Positions 16,741 to 25,052 of a stretch of DNA of 64,000 nt are shown here, one piece after another; position 1 is the stretch's first letter; each line of letters opens with the position of its first letter. The translations under genes and the position numbers were made by a program. The stretch is from Anaerolineales bacterium (GTDB taxonomy: Bacteria > Chloroflexota > Anaerolineae > Anaerolineales > Anaerolineaceae). The stretch covers positions 47,856 through 111,855 of the forward strand of contig JAGVAB010000141.1 in assembly GCA_020060485.1 (NCBI GenBank), read 5' to 3'. The notes beneath the pieces are model-generated. The model was not told the DNA's origin. It made no database searches and was given only the letters and a program-made list of their open reading frames with translations.

Positions 16741-17373
16741 ATGGGCAAATTGCGAGATATTTTCAAGAGGAAACCGAACAAGTTCGTGCGTTTGATTCTT
16801 GAGCAGACCAGCCTGACTGTCGAAGGTTTGGAACTGTTGAACGCATACCTGAAAAAACGTGATTCAGTGATTGCCAAACGCATTTCCATGACTGAGAAAA
16901 AAGCAGATGAAGTACGCCGCATCCTGATTGAAGAGTTGATGACCACATTTGTAACGCCATTTGACCGGGAAGATATCTTCAGCCTGTCGCGAGCGATAGA
17001 TGATGTTCTGGATTATGCCAATACCACGGTTGATGAAATGGAAATTCTCAAGGTCAAGCCGACTTTGTTCATGCGCCGGATGGCTTCCTTGCTGCACGAA
17101 GCAGCCATTGAACTGCAATTGGCTACGAAACGCCTGCAGGACAAGCACCCTTCCACGGCTGCCAATCACGTCCAGCGGGCCAAGGCGCTGGAGAACAGAG
17201 TAGAAGCTGTTTACCGGGAGGCACTGGCGGATTTGTTCCGCGGGCCAAAGGATGTGGATGATGTCATGACCATCCTGAAGGTCAGGGAAATCTACCGTCA
17301 TTTGAGCAATGCGGCCGATATGGAGGACCAGGCGGCAAATGTTGTGGCTGATATCATCATGAAGTTGACCTGA
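16741..17373 (+). CDS. DUF47/PhoU-like phosphate transport accessory protein
   Basis: 210 residues, all-helical, no signal. The family signature (LRDIFKRKPNKFVRLILEQ at the start; FVTPFDREDIFSLSRAIDDV about residues 65-84, with the conserved FDRxDI) identifies DUF47, a PhoU relative encoded beside PiT transporters, where it is thought to tune transporter activity. The ATG at 16741 follows GGGGAGAAAAGAGGG; a GTG at 16702 would add 13 residues. It is followed 10-13 nt later by the PiT gene. Confidence 0.92.
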   Translation: MGKLRDIFKRKPNKFVRLILEQTSLTVEGLELLNAYLKKRDSVIAKRISMTEKKADEVRRILIEELMTTFVTPFDREDIFSLSRAIDDVLDYANTTVDEMEILKVKPTLFMRRMASLLHEAAIELQLATKRLQDKHPSTAANHVQRAKALENRVEAVYREALADLFRGPKDVDDVMTILKVREIYRHLSNAADMEDQAANVVADIIMKLT

Positions 17374-17386
17374 ACTTGAGGGAATG

Positions 17387-18367
17387 ATGACAGCTCTTTA
17401 TATCCTGATTGGCCTGGCAATTGTATATGGTATTTTGAATGGGGTGAATGATTCGGGCAATGTGGTTGCCACCATCATTTCTTCCCGTTCCATGTCGCCG
17501 CGCCTGGCAGTGGCCATGGCGGCTGTTGCTGAATTCATTGGGCCATTTTTGTTTGGTGTGGCGGTTGCCAAAGCGATTGGTGAGGGGCTGGTTTCACCGC
17601 AGGTGATGACCCTGCCAGTGATCATCGCGGCGCTGATCGGAGCCATCTCGTGGAATATTTTCACCTGGATGGTGAGCATTCCCAGCAGCTCTTCCCATGC
17701 CCTGATCGGAGGCATTCTGGGAGCAGTCATGGTTGGTGTTGGATGGGAGCATGTGGTCCCCTCTGGACTGGTCAAAGTGCTGGCTGCTTTGTTTGTTTCA
17801 CCTGTCGCTGGTCTTGGAGTAGGGTTTTTGTTTTCCAAGCTGGTTTATTTCCTGGCACGGAATGCCAGCTTGCGTATCAACTGGTTTTTCAAGAATACCC
17901 AGGTGCTCACCGGACTGGGATTGGCTTTGAGCCATGGGGCCAATGATGCCCAGAAAACCATGGGCATCATTGGTTTGGGTTTGGTCTCTTCGGGGGTGCT
18001 GTCTTCATTCAGTGTGCCCACCTGGGTCATCGCCATCAGCGCTGGAGCTATTGCGTTGGGCACGGCCACGGGCGGGTATCGGTTGATCCGCACCCTGGGG
18101 GGGAAGTTTTACAAGATCCGTCCGGTGAACGGTTTTTGTGCACAGATCGGGTCGGCAGTCGTCGTGTTGGGAGCGGCTTTGCTGGGCGGCCCGGTCAGCA
18201 CCACCCAGGTGGTCAGTTCTACCATTGTGGGGGTTGGGGCTGCAGAACGGATGAGCAAAGTCCGCTGGGGTGTGCTGGGGAATATTGCTATCGCCTGGCT
18301 GTTGACCATACCAATCAGCGGGATCATTTCAGCTCTGGTTTATTTCCTGCTGCGTTCAATCTTTTGA
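17387..18367 (+). CDS. pit: PiT-family inorganic phosphate transporter
   Basis: 326 residues with about ten membrane helices. Both inverted PD001131-type signatures are present: NGVNDSGNVVATII near the N-terminus and SHGANDAQKTMGIIGLG in the second half. PiT proteins import metal-phosphate by symport with protons or sodium. ATGs at 17384 and 17387 are both possible; the GAGGG site favours 17387. Forms a two-gene unit with DUF47. The loop between the halves is short, as in bacterial low-affinity transporters. Confidence 0.93.
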   Translation: MTALYILIGLAIVYGILNGVNDSGNVVATIISSRSMSPRLAVAMAAVAEFIGPFLFGVAVAKAIGEGLVSPQVMTLPVIIAALIGAISWNIFTWMVSIPSSSSHALIGGILGAVMVGVGWEHVVPSGLVKVLAALFVSPVAGLGVGFLFSKLVYFLARNASLRINWFFKNTQVLTGLGLALSHGANDAQKTMGIIGLGLVSSGVLSSFSVPTWVIAISAGAIALGTATGGYRLIRTLGGKFYKIRPVNGFCAQIGSAVVVLGAALLGGPVSTTQVVSSTIVGVGAAERMSKVRWGVLGNIAIAWLLTIPISGIISALVYFLLRSIF

Positions 18368-18450
18368 ATCTAATTTGGGCATTGTTTTTGATGGATTGGT
18401 GACTGGCGTTCAGGATGCTTTTTTCCCATAGATTCACGCAGAAAACAAAT

Positions 18451-18479
18451 TTGACCGTATTGCTGGCTTATGATATGAT
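18451..18479 (+). promoter_or_regulatory. Sigma-A promoter for the M23 peptidase gene
   Basis: TTGACC (18451-18456), exactly 17 nt, then TATGAT (18474-18479). It predicts a transcript start near 18486, 14 nt before the ATG at 18500. It is one of the best promoters in the window. Confidence 0.75.
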
Positions 18480-18499
18480 GCACAGCAGAGGTTACTGGT

Positions 18500-19723
18500 A
18501 TGACAGACGAAATATTTGAAGAATTCGAAGAGTTGATTTCTGATGAGGAACCGCAAATTGCGGAACCTTTGGAAGCGCCCAAACTAAAACGCGAATGGCG
18601 TCAAATTTGGGAGAACCTGGTGCGTCTGGGCCTGGGCGAGACTGCGCTCAGGTTAGGGACGGGTATTCTGTCGATCACCCTGGTTTTGTGTGTAGTGTGG
18701 GTGATGCGCCATTTCTACCTGGATGAGGAAGTTGCTTTTTCGTCGCCGGCCATGGTGGGGAATGTGCAGGCGGCTGCCATGCCGACCCCGGAACCACCGC
18801 CGATGCTGCCGGATATCAAGATGCCTTATGGCGGGGCATTCAATGATGGGGTGGCGCGTCTGGCACAGCTTGACACTTTGCTGCCGGCCAAACCGCGGCT
18901 CGAGGTCTCGCAGTATGAGGTCCAGAAAGGCGATTCGATCTTTGAGATTGCCAAGAAATTCAATCTGCGGCCAGAGACGATCTTGTGGGGAAACTATTAT
19001 ATTCTGGCTGATGATGTCCACCGGTTACAGCCCGGGCAGGTATTGAATATTCTGCCAGTGGATGGCGTGTATCATGAATGGCATGCTGGAGATGGTTTGA
19101 ACGGTGTGTCTGAGTATTACGGGGTTTCACCAGACAGCGTTGTAGACTTTCCAGGTAATGATCTGAGCCGGGAGATGATCGGTGATTACAGCAATCCCAA
19201 TATTGAACCGGGAAAATGGCTGGTCATTCCGGACGGCAGACGCGAATATATTTCGTGGAGTGCACCGCGCATTACGCGTGACAATCCGGCGGTTGCCAGT
19301 ACCTTTGGTCCGGGCTTCTGCGGTGAGATCATGGAAGGCCCAGTGGGCAGCGGCACTTTTTCCTGGCCAACCGTGGAGCGTTATCTTTCCGGTTATGATT
19401 ACTCGCCGGAAACGAATCATTACGGGATCGATATTGCCGGCAGGACTGGTTATGCCCTGTTTGCCACAGACTCGGGGGTGGTGGTTTACTCTGGCTGGAA
19501 TGATTGGGGTTACGGGAATACCGTGGTGATCGATCATGGTAACGGCTGGCAATCCCTGTATGCCCATCTGGATTCGATGAATGTGGCCTGCGGCTCTTTT
19601 GTTTATCAGGGCGATGTGATCGGTGCTTTGGGCAATACAGGTAGATCCAGCGGGGCTCACCTGCATTTTGAATTACGCAGTGACCTGTACGGCAAAGTCA
19701 ATCCCTGGAATTTTCTGCGGTAA
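18500..19723 (+). CDS. Membrane-anchored LysM and M23 peptidoglycan endopeptidase
   Basis: 407 residues. A cytosolic acidic head (1-45), one membrane helix (about 52-72), two LysM-type segments (about 138-185 YEVQKGDSIFEIAKKFNLRP and about 190-245) and a C-terminal M23 domain with metal ligands H-Y-G-I-D (about 310) and HLHFE (about 389-393), plus the catalytic His in LYAHLDS. All zinc and catalytic residues are present, so it should cleave peptide cross-links. Topology puts LysM and M23 outside the membrane. It is followed 12 nt later by a Fur-family gene. Confidence 0.92.
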   Translation: MTDEIFEEFEELISDEEPQIAEPLEAPKLKREWRQIWENLVRLGLGETALRLGTGILSITLVLCVVWVMRHFYLDEEVAFSSPAMVGNVQAAAMPTPEPPPMLPDIKMPYGGAFNDGVARLAQLDTLLPAKPRLEVSQYEVQKGDSIFEIAKKFNLRPETILWGNYYILADDVHRLQPGQVLNILPVDGVYHEWHAGDGLNGVSEYYGVSPDSVVDFPGNDLSREMIGDYSNPNIEPGKWLVIPDGRREYISWSAPRITRDNPAVASTFGPGFCGEIMEGPVGSGTFSWPTVERYLSGYDYSPETNHYGIDIAGRTGYALFATDSGVVVYSGWNDWGYGNTVVIDHGNGWQSLYAHLDSMNVACGSFVYQGDVIGALGNTGRSSGAHLHFELRSDLYGKVNPWNFLR

Positions 19724-19735
19724 GGGAGGACGATC

Positions 19736-20191
19736 TTGGCTGAGTGTGGAAAAGCCGGTGCAGATAGCCAGTCATGGTATGCTGCCTTGCGAGAGAATGG
19801 ATACCGTTTGACCGATGCCCGCAAGGCAGTGGTAGATGTGGTGGCCAACAGTGCATGCGTCCTGCGTCCGGCAGAGGTTTTCGACTTTGCCCGTCATGTA
19901 TATCCACATCTGGGGCTGGTTACCGTTTACCGCACCCTGGAGAAACTGGAAGAGCTGGGTTTGATCCAGCGGGTGCACCGGGACGAGGATTGCCAGGCGT
20001 TTGTGCCCACCCGCACCGGTCATCACCATCTTTTGCTATGCAAGCTGTGCGGCAACTATGTCTATTTTGAAGGCACAGATCTGGAAATCCTTTTCTCGAA
20101 GGTTGAGGAAGAAACCGGGTTTGTGACCCAGGAACACTGGATGCAGCTTTTTGGCGTTTGCCCGCAGTGCCAGGTGCAAGGCAGGGAATAA
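19736..20191 (+). CDS. Fur-family metal-dependent transcriptional regulator
   Basis: 151 residues starting with TTG at 19736, which has GGGAGG 6 nt upstream. Winged-helix N-terminal half (YRLTDARKAVVDVV, then LGLVTVYRTLEKLEELGLI, the recognition helix) and a C-terminal dimer domain with HHHLLLCKLCGNYVYF and VCPQCQ: two CxxC pairs for a structural zinc and a His-rich regulatory site. The family covers Fe, Zn, Mn and peroxide sensors; sequence alone does not choose, though HHH-CxxC-CxxC fits Zur or Fur. No Fur box was recognised in the window. Confidence 0.93.
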   Translation: MAECGKAGADSQSWYAALRENGYRLTDARKAVVDVVANSACVLRPAEVFDFARHVYPHLGLVTVYRTLEKLEELGLIQRVHRDEDCQAFVPTRTGHHHLLLCKLCGNYVYFEGTDLEILFSKVEEETGFVTQEHWMQLFGVCPQCQVQGRE

Positions 20192-20202
20192 GCGGACTCT
20201 GG

Positions 20203-20646
20203 TCAATAAGGGGTGGTGGTGAGTTCGCGGATGCGATAGACGATGAGTGTTCCAACCACGCCTGGATTTCCCACTGTCAGATCAAGATTACAAACCACAT
20301 CATATTCTCCGGCTGCTTGCGGCGCGGTGAATTGCAGGGTTTGCTGGCTTTGGGCAGGCAGCCTGAATTCCACCAGGGTGTTTTGCCAGTCATCCTGGTC
20401 AAATGGCAGAGTCACCGGACGGGCCATCAGGATCCAGTGTCGCTGCTGATGGGTGTCATTCTGGGCTTGGAGGGTGATCGTTTCACCAGCCGGAACGCGC
20501 CACTGCAAGGGAGTGAAACCATCTTCATGGAAGGTGATCTCGATCTCCCTGCTGACCTGGTCGTAATTGCCGGGGGTGCAGCCAGCCGCCAGCAGCATAC
20601 AAAGAAACAGGCCCAGATAAATCTTCAAGGGTTGGTTTCGTTTCAT
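20203..20646 (-). CDS. Cupredoxin-fold lipoprotein with degenerate copper site
   Basis: 147 residues from the ATG at 20646. Signal peptide ends at the lipobox LLAAGC (Cys about 20). The beta-sandwich pattern (REIEITFHEDGFTPLQWRVPAGETITLQAQND) and the C-terminal VGTLIV strand match cupredoxin-like domains. In a working type 1 site the Cys is followed by His and Met (C...H...M); here the segment is VVCNLDLTVGNPG with only the Cys, so copper binding is doubtful. It starts 16 nt past the gmd terminator stem, with no clear ribosome site, and is converging on the Fur gene (11-nt gap). Confidence 0.78.
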   Translation of the reverse strand: MKRNQPLKIYLGLFLCMLLAAGCTPGNYDQVSREIEITFHEDGFTPLQWRVPAGETITLQAQNDTHQQRHWILMARPVTLPFDQDDWQNTLVEFRLPAQSQQTLQFTAPQAAGEYDVVCNLDLTVGNPGVVGTLIVYRIRELTTTPY

Positions 20647-20662
20647 CACAAGAGCCAGATTA

Positions 20663-20693
20663 AAACGTCCACCGTTATCAACGGTGGACGTTT
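20663..20693 (-). terminator. Intrinsic terminator of gmd
   Basis: Perfect 14-bp stem AAACGTCCACCGTT (20663-20676) and AACGGTGGACGTTT (20680-20693) with loop ATC. On the minus strand it directly follows gmd and runs into TTTTAATC. It ends 16 nt before the ATG of the next minus-strand gene, so it may also serve as an attenuator for that gene. Confidence 0.8.
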
Positions 20694-20699
20694 CAGGGA

Positions 20700-21791
20700 T
20701 TATTGCTCGAATTTTGCCTGGGGCTGGTCCATACTGACCACTTGCTGCTCCCAGCGGTGCCATGCACCATGGTGTTTCTCAAGAATGGCTTTTCCCTGAC
20801 CAGGCGATTCCAGACCGGCCAGTTCGAGATCGGCATCCACCATGACTTTGACCAGGTCCTTGAAGAAAACACGCGGTTCCCAACCCAGAATGGATGTGGC
20901 TTTACTGGCGTCAGCCAGCAGGTAGTCAACCTCGTTAGGACGGAAGTAGCGCGGATCGATCTTGACATATTCCTGCCAGTCCATGTTGACATAGCCAAAG
21001 GCTTCGTCCAGAAATTCGCGCACAGAATGGGCTTCGCCGGTGCCAATGACGATGTCCAGGGGCTGGTTGTGCTGCAACATCTTCCACATGGCGGCTACAT
21101 AATCGGGGGCGTAGCCCCAGTCTCGCTTGGCGTCCAAGTTGCCCAGGTAAAGGTGTTTCTGGTTGCCGGCGATGATGTTTGCCAAAGCGCGGGTGATCTT
21201 GCGGGTCACGAAGGTTTCGCCGCGGCGGGGGGATTCGTGGTTAAAGAGGATGCCGTTGCTGGCAAACAGGCCATAGCCCTCGCGATACTGGCGTGTAACC
21301 CAATACGCATACAGCTTGGCGGCAGCATAGGGGCTTTGCGGATGGAAAGGTGTAGCTTCACTCTGGGGTGGAGCGGCAGCACCGAACATCTCGCTGGAGG
21401 AAGCCTGGTAAAAACGGGCTTTGGATTTGGATTTGTGCAGCGCATCGAGAATGCGGGTGGTGCCCAGACCGGTTACATCCCCGGTATATTCGGGCATGTC
21501 AAAGCTGACGCGCACATGGCTTTGTGCTGCCAGGTGGTAGATCTCGTCTGGCTGGGTATCGTAGATGATATCCAGCAAGGAACCGGAAGCTGCCACATCA
21601 CCGTAATGCAGGAAAAGGCGGTCCTTCTCTTTGACTTTATGCGGGTCATGGTAGATATGGTCAATGCGGCGGGTGTTGAACGTGCTGGCGCGGCGGATCA
21701 AGCCGTGTACTTCGTACCCCTGAGATAACAGCAACTCGGCCAGATAAGAACCGTCCTGACCGGTGATGCCGGTGATGATCGCTTTTTTCAA
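20700..21791 (-). CDS. gmd: GDP-mannose 4,6-dehydratase
   Basis: Converts GDP-D-mannose to GDP-4-keto-6-deoxymannose, precursor of GDP-fucose, rhamnose and perosamine for surface glycans. 363 residues, extended SDR. NADP motif [19 protein letters not shown] (about 6-24) with the arginine-rich follow-up LIRRAST; the catalytic site has SSSEMFG and [10 protein letters not shown] (YxxxK, about 158-162). Full family length. An ATG start with CCGGAGG upstream (TACCTCCGG on the plus strand). No GDP-fucose synthase or other sugar-nucleotide gene is adjacent, so the downstream product cannot be assigned. Confidence 0.96.
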   Translation of the reverse strand: MKKAIITGITGQDGSYLAELLLSQGYEVHGLIRRASTFNTRRIDHIYHDPHKVKEKDRLFLHYGDVAASGSLLDIIYDTQPDEIYHLAAQSHVRVSFDMPEYTGDVTGLGTTRILDALHKSKSKARFYQASSSEMFGAAAPPQSEATPFHPQSPYAAAKLYAYWVTRQYREGYGLFASNGILFNHESPRRGETFVTRKITRALANIIAGNQKHLYLGNLDAKRDWGYAPDYVAAMWKMLQHNQPLDIVIGTGEAHSVREFLDEAFGYVNMDWQEYVKIDPRYFRPNEVDYLLADASKATSILGWEPRVFFKDLVKVMVDADLELAGLESPGQGKAILEKHHGAWHRWEQQVVSMDQPQAKFEQ

Positions 21792-21905
21792 AATGTACCT
21801 CCGGTTTTTTCTTTGGGTGATTGCAGCTCAAGAGAAGAATACTGCTTTCATCAATCTGAAACTATCAACAGGAAGCCTGCCTGATAATGAAAGATTTGAA
21901 ATCTA

Positions 21906-21934
21906 AGTATAATCATGCGTTTGCCGAATGTCAA
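21906..21934 (-). promoter_or_regulatory. Sigma-A promoter for gmd
   Basis: Minus strand TTGACA (21934 to 21929), 17-nt spacer, TATACT (21911 to 21906). This matches the consensus closely and gives a leader of about 108 nt before the ATG at 21791. The 325-nt gap 21792-22116 also holds the divergent promoter at 22032; nothing else is recognised there. Confidence 0.78.
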
Positions 21935-22031
21935 ATACATTAAGACTCACTCGTAAGCTTTTGGTCCAGGGGGGATACGCCCCCGTACAATTACTCTTTC
22001 ACGCGATTCCCGGAGAGCTAAAATGCCTGTT

Positions 22032-22060
22032 TTGGCTGGTTGTAGATTCTCTGGTAGAAT
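22032..22060 (+). promoter_or_regulatory. Promoter for the serine hydrolase gene
   Basis: TTGGCT (22032-22037), 17-nt spacer, TAGAAT (22055-22060), about 50 nt before the TTG start at 22117. The GATTCT/AGAATC inverted repeat (22045-22062) overlaps the -10. Confidence 0.6.
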
Positions 22061-22116
22061 CGGGGGAACACACACAAAAAAAGACTTCAAGTAGAGGTCT
22101 GCATTAAGGAGCAGAT

Positions 22117-23598
22117 TTGAGATCCAGAGGTTCATTATCATTTTTACGTTGGGCGTCGCTGATCCTGATCTTCGCAGCGGCAGCATTTACTGGTTATCAA
22201 CTTGTGCGTTTCAGTCGGCTGCGGTCTTCGTTTGCGCCTGGAATGCGCATAGCTGATGTTCCGGTGGGCGGCCTCACCCAGCAAGCGGCAGCCGAAAGGC
22301 TGGTACAGGCTTATGGCGTACCGATTGAATTGCGCTACGGGGATGCGGTCATTCAGGCAAGACCACAGGTGTTGGGTTTTGAGCTTAACCTGGAAGTGAT
22401 GCTGGCCGCTGCTGATTTACAGCGTATCGACCAGCCGTTTTGGGGGGCTTTTTGGGATTATTTGTGGAACCAAATGCCCGTACCGCAATCCGTACCGCTT
22501 TCTGCAAAGATTGACGAAAACCGTTTGCGCTCTTATTTGCAAAGCGAGATCGCACCGAGGTATGACGTTCCGCCAACAGCCTCCATGCCGGTGCCGGGTT
22601 CTGCTGAATTTCAGCCAGGCATACCGGGCACTGCCCTGGATGTGGATCGGGCGGTGGTCTTGATCGAAGACGCCTTGCGATCACCAAATTCGCGGGTGGT
22701 TAACCTGTCCTATTCCCGGATATCTCCCCAACGGCCGGCTTTTCAAAACATGGAAGTTTTGATCAAACAAATTCTGGATGTTTCGGGGTTTGACGGGTTG
22801 ACCGAAGTGTACTTGCTGGATCTGCAGACAGAGCAGGAGCTCAACTTTGCTTACCAGTTAGGTGCGGATATTCCCCCGGGTGTGGCTTTTACAGCGGCCA
22901 GCACGATGAAGGTGCCCATCATGGTTTCCACATACCGGAGGGTGGACGATCCGGCCTCTGAAACGATCACCCGTATGCTGGAACTGATGATCGAGCGCTC
23001 GGAGAATGACCCTGCTGACCGCCTGATGGAATTGATGTTGGGCGGTAATCTGGGGCCGCTGGAATTGACCAAAGACTTACGTGCCTTGGGATTGGAAAAT
23101 ACTTTCCTGGCTGGCTATTTTTACCCTGGTGCGCCCTTGCTGGTGCGCAACGAGACCCCTGCCAACCGGCGGACTGATATTTCGACCAACCCGGATATTT
23201 ATAATCAAACCACGGCAGCCGAAATGGGCATGCTGCTGAATGATATTTACCAGTGCGCCCAAACGGGCGGTGGAACATTTGCGGCTGTCTGGCCGGGTGA
23301 GATCACAGCCTCTGAATGCCAGAGAATGATTGACCATCTGGTATTGAATGATACCCCCATGCTGCTGCGGGCCGGATTACCGGAAGGCACGCGCATTGCC
23401 CATAAACACGGCTGGATCCAGGAATCAGACGGTCTGCTGCACTCAATGGCCAATGTGGCCATTATCTACACTCCCGGCGGTAATTACATTCTGACCATCT
23501 TCATGTACCAATCCCGGCAACTGGTTTTCGATCCGGTCAATGTGCTGGTGGCAGATATCTCACGGGCGGTTTACAACTACTATAATCTTCCGCAGTGA
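22117..23598 (+). CDS. Secreted serine hydrolase: class A beta-lactamase fold with VanW/YoaR-like N-terminal domain
   Basis: 493 residues from a TTG start with AAGGAG 7 nt upstream. An N-terminal membrane anchor (about 5-27) is followed by a YoaR/VanW-type putative peptidoglycan-binding domain (VPVGGLTQQAAAERLVQAYG, about 48-67). The C-terminal half is a class A beta-lactamase-like domain: active-site S-T-M-K (about 264-267), S-E-N (about 290-292) in place of SDN, and K-H-G (about 430) in place of KTG. All three catalytic motifs are therefore conserved in type. The N-terminal peptidoglycan module suggests a cell-wall role, such as a DD-peptidase, more than resistance. True beta-lactamase activity cannot be judged. 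Confidence 0.85.
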   Translation: MRSRGSLSFLRWASLILIFAAAAFTGYQLVRFSRLRSSFAPGMRIADVPVGGLTQQAAAERLVQAYGVPIELRYGDAVIQARPQVLGFELNLEVMLAAADLQRIDQPFWGAFWDYLWNQMPVPQSVPLSAKIDENRLRSYLQSEIAPRYDVPPTASMPVPGSAEFQPGIPGTALDVDRAVVLIEDALRSPNSRVVNLSYSRISPQRPAFQNMEVLIKQILDVSGFDGLTEVYLLDLQTEQELNFAYQLGADIPPGVAFTAASTMKVPIMVSTYRRVDDPASETITRMLELMIERSENDPADRLMELMLGGNLGPLELTKDLRALGLENTFLAGYFYPGAPLLVRNETPANRRTDISTNPDIYNQTTAAEMGMLLNDIYQCAQTGGGTFAAVWPGEITASECQRMIDHLVLNDTPMLLRAGLPEGTRIAHKHGWIQESDGLLHSMANVAIIYTPGGNYILTIFMYQSRQLVFDPVNVLVADISRAVYNYYNLPQ

Positions 23599-23619
23599 TT
23601 CAGGTTCGAGTGAACGAAA

Positions 23620-23648
23620 CAGAGGCAGTCCCAACCGGGCTGCCTCTG
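23620..23648 (+). terminator. Hairpin after the serine hydrolase, no U-tract
   Basis: Stem CAGAGGCAG (23620-23628) with CTGCCTCTG (23640-23648), extended inward by TCC/GGG pairs, about 22 nt after the stop codon. It is followed by ATGCAATCTC rather than T residues. Two smaller palindromes follow (TCACAA-A-TTGTGA at 23693-23705 and a TGCATCAT/ATGGTGCA pair near 23716-23738). Confidence 0.5.
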
Positions 23649-23794
23649 ATGCAATCTCCCAGGTTCATGATGAAAAAAGATGGAAAGGGAGATCACAAAT
23701 TGTGACCCTTGTCCTGCATCATGGGTAATATGGTGCAGGGTCTTGTCCTGGCAAGAAGGATGCATAATTCTTTGACGGACTTTTGAAAAACCCC

Positions 23795-23823
23795 TTGCAA
23801 TACATCGGATTGCGATGTATGAT
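23795..23823 (+). promoter_or_regulatory. PadR promoter with palindromic operator in the spacer
   Basis: TTGCAA (23795-23800), exactly 17 nt, TATGAT (23818-23823). The spacer holds TACATCG-N5-CGATGTA (23801-23819), an inverted repeat that reaches into the -10; a third half-site CGATGTA lies at 23838-23844. Position and symmetry point to autorepression by the PadR protein encoded 36 nt downstream. Confidence 0.75.
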
Positions 23824-23859
23824 AATGCATAGATATTCGATGTATTGCAGGAGGATCAA

Positions 23860-24177
23860 ATGAACATGAAGGGTAGTTTGTCGCTGCTGATTTTACAAAC
23901 TCTTTCTACCGGCCCCAAGCATGGCTATAATATTGCCCAGCAAATCAAACACCGATCCAACGGTGTGTTGGATTTCAAAGAGGGCAGCCTGTACCCGGCA
24001 TTGCATACACTGGAACAGGCGGGAGTATTGGAAGGTTATTCCGGAGAAGAAAATGGGCGTACCCGGCGGTATTACCAGCTCACAAAGCGCGGAAAACTCG
24101 AGCTTAACAAACAACTTCAGGAGTGGAATGAGTTTGTGCTGGCTGTCAAACTGGTGATGGGGGAGGAAGCAAGATGA
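23860..24177 (+). CDS. PadR-family transcriptional repressor
   Basis: 105 residues from the ATG at 23860 (AGGAGG 5 nt upstream; the in-frame TTG at 23845 precedes that site). Winged helix typical of PadR: GSLSLLILQTLSTGPKHGYN, then EGSLYPALHTLEQAG and the wing GRTRRYYQLTKRGK. The short C-terminal helix for dimerisation fits subfamily 2. It leads an operon whose second gene overlaps by 4 nt. Most PadR proteins are released by a small ligand; that ligand is unknown here. It very probably binds the palindrome in its own promoter. Confidence 0.93.
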   Translation: MNMKGSLSLLILQTLSTGPKHGYNIAQQIKHRSNGVLDFKEGSLYPALHTLEQAGVLEGYSGEENGRTRRYYQLTKRGKLELNKQLQEWNEFVLAVKLVMGEEAR

Positions 24178-25052
24178 AAAAAACGCCTGCCCCAGAAACT
24201 TTCGAACAGTGGCTGCAAGCCGCAACGAACAAATTGCCCGCACATATTTGTTCTGTGCTTCATGTTGAGTTCGAGAGTCACTTTCAAGATGCCTGTGAAG
24301 CGCATTTAGCCAGCGGAGAGGAGCCCCATGAGGCCCGGCACAATGCTCTGGCAGAGTTAGGCTACCCGATGACCATAAACGAACAATTGCTCGTTGCGCA
24401 TGTGTCCAAAGGGCAATCGCTGGCAACCATCATTGCCTGTGCAGGGTACATTGCCATTTTGCTGCTCTTCTCGAATATTGCGGCGGCAATTGGCGGTTTG
24501 GCAAGTTACGTTATCCAGGATGTATTTAGCACCTTCGTGCTGATTTTCATCCTGACAGTTTTCGTTCGGTTGATTGGATTCAATATTGGTAAACTTTTTC
24601 TACCGGCTCGTTTGATGATCATCTCCCTGATACTGGGCACGATTGTTCGCATGGGGCATTATTTGATCTTCAACCGCTTGCCCTTCATTGGGCTGGCAGA
24701 AGGTGTTGTTTGGGAAACCAGTACAGAGCTGGGGGTGATCCTGGATATTGGGTTTCTCCTGGCCGAATTGCTCGCAGCGATTGCTTCAGGTTGGCTGGGC
24801 TGGCGCTTGTACCAGATGGAGAAGGGTTTATATGGTCTGCTTCGCCCAATTGGTGTCCTGTTTATGCTGGTATGTCTGTTTGCTGGAGGCCTGGTCATTG
24901 CGCTCCTGGCGGGTAACCTGGCCGCGGCAAGCATATTCACGTTTCTTGGATATGTGTCCGTCACCATATTGCTGGCCGTATTGGTACTCGTATTTTTCCG
25001 GGCTTCGTTTCGTCAAACAGTCATCCATTCAGCTATGTTTGAGCAACCATGA
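24174..25052 (+). CDS. PadR-linked membrane protein with HAAS-like N-terminal domain
   Basis: 292 residues. The first 75 (FEQWLQAATNKLPAHICSVL through EEPHEARHNALAELGYP) match the helical permease-prefix/HAAS type of domain that often accompanies PadR regulators. About six membrane helices follow. No transport or catalytic motif was recognised. It overlaps padR by 4 nt (ATGA) and the next gene by 4 nt, so expression is tightly coupled. In known PadR pairs such proteins act as membrane partners or anti-regulators, but this is inference. Confidence 0.78.
   Translation: MKKTPAPETFEQWLQAATNKLPAHICSVLHVEFESHFQDACEAHLASGEEPHEARHNALAELGYPMTINEQLLVAHVSKGQSLATIIACAGYIAILLLFSNIAAAIGGLASYVIQDVFSTFVLIFILTVFVRLIGFNIGKLFLPARLMIISLILGTIVRMGHYLIFNRLPFIGLAEGVVWETSTELGVILDIGFLLAELLAAIASGWLGWRLYQMEKGLYGLLRPIGVLFMLVCLFAGGLVIALLAGNLAAASIFTFLGYVSVTILLAVLVLVFFRASFRQTVIHSAMFEQP

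Noticed and set aside
20703..21728. 341-codon plus-strand open frame opposite gmd
   Set aside because: Gmd has full motifs in the other direction; the overlapping frame has no recognisable domain.
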